Source of the DNA: an uncultured bacterium
Lineage (GTDB): Bacteria > UBP6 > UBA1177 > JAKLFG01
NCBI GenBank assembly: GCA_938048925.1
Contig: CALITV010000247.1
Coordinates: forward strand, 1-10,335
Direction: 5' to 3'
Length of the DNA stretch: 10,335 bases
The position numbers were made by a program, and so were the translations under genes. Shown here one piece after another: positions 5,833 to 10,335 of the stretch; within the stretch, counting starts at the first letter, position 1; each line of letters begins with the position of its first letter. The notes under the pieces are model-generated. The model saw nothing but the letters and a program-made list of their open reading frames with translations, was not told the DNA's origin and did not search any database.

Positions 5833-8157
5833 TCACTTGAAGGTAACGAGCGTCGCACCATCACCCCCTTGCTCTTCGGGAGCGCGACTCACCGTGATGG
5901 GATAGCGGTCCGAAAGGCTCGTGAGATATGTGCGGACAGCCTTTTTCAAGGCACCGGTGCCATGACCGTGGATGATAAGGAGCATCGTACTCTTGGCGGC
6001 GAAAGCAGCATCCACCGCTTTCTCGACGGCGGTGCCCGCCTCCTCGATGGTCATGCCGCGTACATCGCACCGCTCTGACCATCCGGCATCGGTGACGACC
6101 GGGGCCGCGCTTACCCGCCGAGCGACCTTCTCGTCCCGGACGATGAGCCGCTCTATCGGTATCCAGAGCGTTTTGTTTCCGGCAACGACTTCGGCTTGTT
6201 TTCCTTTCACCGCGGCAAGCACCCCTTTTATCTTGGTAACCTTGTCGTACACGACCGTTTCGCCGGGGTGAGTCTGCGCCTCGGCGAGCGGTATGCCGGG
6301 GGTTTCGTCGCGTGCCGCTTCGGCGCGCTGTATCGCCTGGGAGAGCGATTCTTTCTCTTTGCGGACCACCGCTATCCGTTCCGCCGCCTTGGATGCGTTC
6401 AAGGCCTCGATGCGCTTGCGAAGTTCCGCCTCTTCGAGTTCGGTGATTTTCTTGAGCGCCGCAAGGCGTTCCTTTTCGAAGTCACGCTCCTTACGCGCCA
6501 AGGCGGTGCGGAGTTTTTCCACTTCCTCGTTTCGCCGATCGAGATCGGCGCGTTCCTTTTCGAGTGTAGAGAGGCACTCTTCGATTTCCTGTTCTTTCGC
6601 GCGGAGGCGGTTGATCAGCGGTTCGAGCGAACTTTCGCGTCCGTTCAGAAGGTTTTCTACGGTGGTGACGAAGGCGGGAGGAAAGTTCATCTGGCGGATA
6701 AGAGCAAGCGGGTTACTGCCGCCGATGAGGTTGTAGAGGAAGCGGTAGGTGGGGAGACCGCGTCTTTCATCGAATCCCATGGCGACTGGTACGAAGGCGG
6801 GGTCCTCGAGGGCGAGCGCCTTGACCTCGGCGAGGTGTGAACTCACGAGGGTGAAGGATCCGCGGGCTCGCAGAAATTCGAGAAAAGCGCGGGCGATGAT
6901 GCCGCCCTGTTGGGGGTCGGTGCCGCTCGCTATTTCGTCCACGAGGACGAGTGATGATGCGTTTGCACGGTTGGCAATTTCGGCCAGCAGACGAAGGTGC
7001 GCCGAGAACGACGATTCTCCTTCGACGACATCCTGTTGGTCGCCGAGGACGAGGAACACCTCGTCGAAGAAGGGAATGCGCGCCTCCTTTGCCGGAACCG
7101 GTATTCCGCGCCGCGCGAGTTCGGCGATGGTGTAGAAGGTCTTGAGTGCCACCGTCTTGCCGCCGGCGTTCGGTCCGCTGATGACCATGAGATGTTCGCC
7201 TTTTTTGAACGAGAAGGTGTTGCGCACCGTTTTTTCTCCAGCCGCCACAAGTACGGGAGGATACCACGCATCGGTGACATGGACCCCGTGCTCAATTGTG
7301 ACAAATTCCGGGATGGCGCAGTGGTAGTCGTTCCTCCAGCGGTGCCGCGCAAGGAGTGACTCAAGGTGGAGCGCGCGGCGCACCGCCTCGGCGACGCCCC
7401 TACGTTTACGGGAAAGAAGACCGCGCAGTTCGCGAAGCACCTTGCGGATCTCGGCATCCTCCTCGGAAGCCAGTAAACTCAAACGGTTGTTCTCTTCGAC
7501 GAGCGGAAGAGGTTCGAGGAATGCCGTTTGCCCCGACCGTGAAAAGTTATGAATGACTCCCTTGACGACACGCTTGAATTGGGTTTTGAAAGGAAGAACA
7601 TAACGGTCGTCACGGATGGTGAAGTAGTCCTCCTGCAACATTCCTTCGGTCGCGGGGTCCTGTATCATGTGCTTTATTTCACGGGCGATCCGGGCATGCG
7701 TTTCGGTAAGGAATCGCCGGATGCGGGCAAGTTCGGGACTTGCCTCCGACGATATCGCCCCCTTTTGATCCACCGTCTGCTTAATAGTCATCTCGAGCGA
7801 GAGATCGGGATCCCAGCCATCGAAGATGAGAGATATTTCCCTGACCCATGTTTGGCGTCCGACCGCTGCTTTTGCGAGGCGCACCTGTTCGAGGAAATCG
7901 GCAACGATGCGGTAGTCTATCCCTTCGAGCGGCTCATCGTGGTCGAAGCGGTCCAGAACAGCACAGATGCGGTCGAGGTCGTAGGAGAAGATCTTGACGC
8001 CGGCGTCGAAGAGCGTGCCGGCCTCGACGACGGCGCGCAGTTCCTGCCCTGCTTCTTCGCGGGGGAGCGGGGGCAGGTCATGGATGTATCGCTTCGCCCG
8101 TTCCGAATGGCACCCGGCGGCGACGAGGTCGAGTATCTGTTCCCATTCGTGGCGCAT
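5833..8157 (-). CDS. mutS2: MutS2 family ATPase/endonuclease
   Basis: The 774-residue length is typical of the family. The MutS-like core has residues 160-300 as the lever/clamp region, Walker A GPNAGGKT at 328-335 (Lys334), the ESSFSAHL segment at 381-388, Walker B LVLVDE at 403-408 followed by SGTDP, and the switch histidine in VSSHLAEVK (His441). Residues 513-615 are a long charged coiled coil. A KOW-like beta stretch covers about 630-672. The C-terminal Smr domain (695-774) has CDVRG in place of the LDLRG nuclease motif (Asp698 kept) and an intact HGHGTGALK at 730-738. As in the family, it lacks the MutS mismatch-binding N-terminal domain. Members suppress homologous recombination or act on collided ribosomes; the sequence does not say which role applies. 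It starts at 8157 behind AAGGAG, has its own promoter and diverges from the transporter. All catalytic motifs look intact. Confidence 0.97.
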   Translation of the reverse strand: MRHEWEQILDLVAAGCHSERAKRYIHDLPPLPREEAGQELRAVVEAGTLFDAGVKIFSYDLDRICAVLDRFDHDEPLEGIDYRIVADFLEQVRLAKAAVGRQTWVREISLIFDGWDPDLSLEMTIKQTVDQKGAISSEASPELARIRRFLTETHARIAREIKHMIQDPATEGMLQEDYFTIRDDRYVLPFKTQFKRVVKGVIHNFSRSGQTAFLEPLPLVEENNRLSLLASEEDAEIRKVLRELRGLLSRKRRGVAEAVRRALHLESLLARHRWRNDYHCAIPEFVTIEHGVHVTDAWYPPVLVAAGEKTVRNTFSFKKGEHLMVISGPNAGGKTVALKTFYTIAELARRGIPVPAKEARIPFFDEVFLVLGDQQDVVEGESSFSAHLRLLAEIANRANASSLVLVDEIASGTDPQQGGIIARAFLEFLRARGSFTLVSSHLAEVKALALEDPAFVPVAMGFDERRGLPTYRFLYNLIGGSNPLALIRQMNFPPAFVTTVENLLNGRESSLEPLINRLRAKEQEIEECLSTLEKERADLDRRNEEVEKLRTALARKERDFEKERLAALKKITELEEAELRKRIEALNASKAAERIAVVRKEKESLSQAIQRAEAARDETPGIPLAEAQTHPGETVVYDKVTKIKGVLAAVKGKQAEVVAGNKTLWIPIERLIVRDEKVARRVSAAPVVTDAGWSERCDVRGMTIEEAGTAVEKAVDAAFAAKSTMLLIIHGHGTGALKKAVRTYLTSLSDRYPITVSRAPEEQGGDGATLVTFK

Positions 8158-8162
8158 ACAGT

Positions 8163-8168
8163 CTCCTT
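8163..8168 (-). promoter_or_regulatory. Ribosome binding site of mutS2
   Basis: The minus strand reads AAGGAG five bases before the ATG at 8157, supporting that start; the encoded N-terminus aligns with the usual short MutS2 opening helix. Confidence 0.75.
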
Positions 8169-8177
8169 CGGTTGCTG

Positions 8178-8189
8178 GTAACTCGTTAC
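8178..8189. repeat. 12-bp palindrome GTAAC-TC-GTTAC at the mutS2 promoter
   Basis: Perfect 5-base arms flank a 2-base centre. The element overlaps the predicted -10 box (8188-8193) and transcription start of the mutS2 promoter, a position where a bound repressor would block RNA polymerase. It is short enough to arise by chance. Confidence 0.3.
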
Positions 8190-8215
8190 TGTATCATGGC
8201 ATGTCGGATAGTCAA
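8188..8215 (-). promoter_or_regulatory. Candidate sigma70-type promoter of mutS2
   Basis: On the minus strand TTGACT (8210-8215, five of six consensus bases) is separated by 16 bp from TACAGT (8188-8193, four of six). The predicted transcript would start about 24 bases before the mutS2 ATG and would include its ribosome site. Confidence 0.5.
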
Positions 8216-8226
8216 CGGTCGGCGGT

Positions 8227-8255
8227 TTGACTTTGAGAGAAGGGAACGCTATAGT
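8227..8255 (+). promoter_or_regulatory. Sigma70-type promoter of the transporter-HAD operon
   Basis: TTGACT (8227-8232) and TATAGT (8250-8255) each match five of six consensus bases and are exactly 17 bp apart. Transcription should start near 8262, leaving a short leader that contains the GAGGTG ribosome site. All in-frame starts upstream of 8283 would lie before or within the promoter, so this also fixes the transporter start. Confidence 0.65.
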
Positions 8256-8270
8256 CGTCCGAACCGAAAC

Positions 8271-8276
8271 GAGGTG
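8271..8276 (+). promoter_or_regulatory. Ribosome binding site pointing to a TTG start
   Basis: GAGGTG lies six bases before the TTG at 8283. No ATG or GTG lies nearby in frame, so the site decides for a TTG start of the transporter. The rare start codon may lower expression. Confidence 0.65.
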
Positions 8277-8282
8277 CGGCCA

Positions 8283-9632
8283 TTGAGCACTGCGGTACCG
8301 CATAGTCCCGCCTTCCGGCGGCGGCGGTTCTTCAACTGGTTTCCGCTGGGGCTTGCGTATGCGCTCCTCTACATGGGGCGTTACAATCTGACCGTTTCGA
8401 AAAATGCGCTCGGCGACCTCATGACCAAGGCCGACTTCGGCGATATCTTCGGCATCGGTGCCGTGGTCTATGCCTTTGCATTCCTCATCAATGGGCCACT
8501 CGTCGATCGTATCGGTGGTAAGCGTGGAATGCTCATCGGGGTTGCCGGTGCCGCCCTCGCGAACCTGTTCATGGGTGCTTACCTCTGGTATGTATTGAGT
8601 CTTCCCAACCCAGCCGCCGCCCCTCTCCGTGGGGTCTATATCGTTCTTTATGCCGCAAATATGTATTTCCAGAGTTACGGCGCCGTTTCTATTGTCAAGG
8701 TGAACGCCAACTGGTTCCACCTGACGGAGCGGGGAGTCTTTTCGGGAATTTTCGGCATCATGATTGCGTCGGGTGTCTATCTCGCTTTCGATGTCTCGGC
8801 GGCGATTCTCTCGTCGCCGCTTGTGGTGGGACGCGGCTTCGGCGGCGGCGACGCTCTCTGGTGGGTTTTCTTCGCGCCGGCGATTTTTCTCATCGTTATT
8901 GCGCTTGTCGAAGTTTTCTTGCTGCGCGATCGCCCATCGCAAGCAGGTTTCGGTGATTTCGAGACGGGGGACGCAAGCGCGGGTGAGAATCTAGACGAAA
9001 AGATCTCGCCGCTCGAACTCTACAAACGGATACTGACCCATCCGGTCATTCTTACCGTCGCCGCGATAGAATTCTGCACCGGCGTTCTCCGCAATGGTGT
9101 CATGCACTGGTTCCCAATCTACGCGAAGGAACAGATTGCCACTGGTCAGACCGCGGGTTTCGGCTTCATGCTCGGGCACTGGGGGCTCCTGCTCATGATC
9201 GCGGGCATTGTCGGCGGCAATCTCGCGGGGTTCGTTTCGGATAAACTCTTCCAGTCGCGACGCGCCCCGGCGGCGGTGTTCCTCTATGGGACGCTGGTTC
9301 TCTGTTCGCTCGCCATGATCGGAGCGTTGCACAACGGTTGGTGGCTCGGGGGACTCGTTTTTTTGATGTCGCTTTCGGTCATCGGAACACATGGCCTCCT
9401 TTCGGGGACCGCAACGATGGATTTCGGTGGTCGGAAAGGAGCGGCAACGGCGGTCGGCGTCATTGATGGCTTCGTCTATCTCGGTACCGGTGTCCAGTCG
9501 CTGGCGCTCGGTGCCATCACGATGCGTGACTGGTTCTTTTGGCCGGTTTTCTTGATTCCATTCGGTATTGTGGGAACAGCACTCCTTCTGCGGATATGGA
9601 ACGCGAAGCCGGGCGCGAAAGGGGGACATTGA
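8283..9632 (+). CDS. MFS transporter of the organophosphate:phosphate antiporter (OPA, GlpT/UhpT-like) family
   Basis: Starting at TTG 8283, the protein has 449 residues and about twelve hydrophobic segments in two halves joined by a polar loop (217-250). Two features point to the OPA family. Arg33 in YMGRYNLTVSK corresponds to the GlpT TM1 arginine (Arg45). Arg270 in VLRNGVMHWFP corresponds to the GlpT TM7 arginine (Arg269) in a closely similar LLRYGVLDWSP context. These two residues bind the substrate phosphate in GlpT. The MFS loop LVDRIGGKRG (73-82) and a second copy FVSDKLF (317-323) are present. The likely role is uptake of a phosphorylated small molecule across the inner membrane in exchange for phosphate; whether it is glycerol-3-phosphate, a hexose phosphate or something else cannot be told. 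It has its own promoter, diverges from mutS2 and overlaps the HAD gene by one base. Confidence 0.88.
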   Translation: MSTAVPHSPAFRRRRFFNWFPLGLAYALLYMGRYNLTVSKNALGDLMTKADFGDIFGIGAVVYAFAFLINGPLVDRIGGKRGMLIGVAGAALANLFMGAYLWYVLSLPNPAAAPLRGVYIVLYAANMYFQSYGAVSIVKVNANWFHLTERGVFSGIFGIMIASGVYLAFDVSAAILSSPLVVGRGFGGGDALWWVFFAPAIFLIVIALVEVFLLRDRPSQAGFGDFETGDASAGENLDEKISPLELYKRILTHPVILTVAAIEFCTGVLRNGVMHWFPIYAKEQIATGQTAGFGFMLGHWGLLLMIAGIVGGNLAGFVSDKLFQSRRAPAAVFLYGTLVLCSLAMIGALHNGWWLGGLVFLMSLSVIGTHGLLSGTATMDFGGRKGAATAVGVIDGFVYLGTGVQSLALGAITMRDWFFWPVFLIPFGIVGTALLLRIWNAKPGAKGGH

Positions 9633-9634
9633 TG
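9630..9634 (+). promoter_or_regulatory. TGATG stop/start coupling junction
   Basis: The transporter stop TGA and the HAD ATG share one base. AAAGGGGG lies just upstream (about 9618-9625) as a ribosome site. Such junctions favour re-initiation by the same ribosome and keep the two products in step. Confidence 0.7.
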
Positions 9635-10324
9635 AAAGATATTGGTGGGGTAGTTGCCGCTGTCCGTGCTGCTAAACGGCCCATGTGCGTTTTTGATCTT
9701 GATTCAACCCTCATGAACACGGCACCACGCAACTGGCGTATCCTGCAAGAGGCGGCTCACATCTATCCGGCGCTCACGCCGTTCGTTGCGAAACTCACCG
9801 AGAGTGATATGGGATACACCGTTACCGACGATCTGCGCCGGGTTGGATGTCACGACGTCGATCTGCTCGAAACGCTCCATGAGTTTTGGAAAACACGCTT
9901 TTTCACCAACGAGTATGTTGTGTGCGACCGTCCTTATCCCGGAGCGGTTGCCTATGTGCGGCGCATCTATGAGGCCGGTGCACTGATTTACTACCTGTCG
10001 GGGCGCGACGAGCCGGGAATGGGGCGGGGGACACGCCAGTCGCTCGATGCTCATGGTTTTCCGCTTGGCGAACGGACCATCCTCCACATTAAGCCGGCCT
10101 TTTCGATGCCCGATATAGACTTCAAACGGGCGGCATTTGACGATATCGAACGACTCGGCGGGACGGTGGTTGCAGTTTTCGAAAATGAGCCGGCCAACGC
10201 GAACGCCTTCAAGGAGCGTTTCCCTGAATCTGCCGTTTTTCTCATTCGCACCATCACTTCGTTGAATCCGTCGCCGCTCCGCAGTGATGTCATACCATTC
10301 ACCTCTTTTGCCGAGGGACGATGA
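9632..10324 (+). CDS. HAD-superfamily hydrolase (probable phosphatase)
   Basis: The product has 230 residues, counted from the ATG at 9632 that overlaps the transporter stop; the frame stays open 31 codons further upstream, but that part lies inside the transporter gene. HAD motif I is VFDLDSTL (Asp22 nucleophile, Asp24 acid/base). Motif II is LSGRDE (Ser123). Lys154 in HIKPAF or Lys165 in DIDFKRAA could supply the motif III lysine. Motif IV reads FENEPANANAF (183-193), with Glu184 and Glu186 where acidic metal ligands usually sit. The region between motifs I and II (about 30-100) is helical and forms the cap. There is no signal peptide, so it acts in the cytoplasm. Being translationally coupled to an organophosphate transporter, it may dephosphorylate the imported compound; this is inference. 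A nucleotidase or another phosphohydrolase remains possible. Confidence 0.88.
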   Translation: MKDIGGVVAAVRAAKRPMCVFDLDSTLMNTAPRNWRILQEAAHIYPALTPFVAKLTESDMGYTVTDDLRRVGCHDVDLLETLHEFWKTRFFTNEYVVCDRPYPGAVAYVRRIYEAGALIYYLSGRDEPGMGRGTRQSLDAHGFPLGERTILHIKPAFSMPDIDFKRAAFDDIERLGGTVVAVFENEPANANAFKERFPESAVFLIRTITSLNPSPLRSDVIPFTSFAEGR

Positions 10325-10335
10325 TGTGGCGATCT
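10324..10335 (+). CDS. Start of a further gene, cut by the window edge
   Basis: Only four codons (M-W-R-S) are visible. The ATG at 10324 overlaps the HAD stop as TGATG, the same junction as between transporter and HAD, and GAGGGA (10313-10318) lies five bases before it. An ATG at 10321 in the same frame is also possible but sits only two bases from that site. No product can be assigned. Confidence 0.4.

Noticed and set aside
6196..6840. Plus-strand open frame of 214 codons within mutS2
   Set aside because: It is antisense to the MutS2 coiled coil and ATPase end; the Phe/Arg-rich translation arises from reversed Glu/Lys/Ala codons.
7917..8942. Minus-strand open frame of 341 codons spanning mutS2, the intergenic gap and the transporter
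   Set aside because: It overlaps two well-supported genes in the wrong frame or strand, and its highly polar Glu/Arg-rich translation has no domain.

Overview
The window is GC-rich, gene-dense bacterial chromosome with seven genes and a scrap of an eighth. The minus strand carries five genes in one direction (8157 down to 1): mutS2, an M30-like zinc metallopeptidase lipoprotein, a multi-domain subtilisin-family protease, a GNAT acetyltransferase and an ankyrin-repeat lipoprotein that runs off the left edge. From 8283 rightwards the plus strand carries an OPA-family organophosphate transporter, a HAD-family hydrolase and the first codons of a further gene.

The organism is probably a deltaproteobacterium-like Gram-negative (Myxococcota, Bradymonadales or a relative). 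This is inferred from domain style, not measured. The clues are a GNGIVE-type myxobacterial disulfide repeat, a calcium-binding EGF module, a DNDCDG-type (MopE-like) motif, a run of C-x5-C cysteine modules, and a tail resembling the AgmX/PglI C-terminal domain. Two proteins have lipoprotein signal peptides and one has an ordinary signal peptide. No mobile element, CRISPR array, tRNA or rRNA was seen.

Layout and control: mutS2 and the transporter are divergent across a 125-bp gap (8158-8282). The gap holds two back-to-back sigma70-type promoters, and the plus-strand one shows that the transporter starts at a TTG at 8283. The metallopeptidase follows mutS2 after 89 bp. The subtilase follows after 108 bp and has a perfect TATAAT box in front of it. 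The acetyltransferase (9-bp gap) and the ankyrin lipoprotein (19-bp gap) look co-transcribed with the subtilase. On the plus strand the transporter, HAD enzyme and next gene are linked by two identical TGATG stop/start overlaps. No gene-free stretch exceeds 125 bp.

How the genes may work together (inference): the left half encodes an envelope or secreted set of two proteases with disulfide-rich, calcium-binding accessory modules and a lipoprotein scaffold. The right half could take up a phosphorylated small molecule and dephosphorylate it. MutS2 is a conserved DNA- or ribosome-maintenance protein and is probably only a neighbour. I see no clear-cut new defence or mobile system; the most unusual content is the domain architecture of the three exported proteins.
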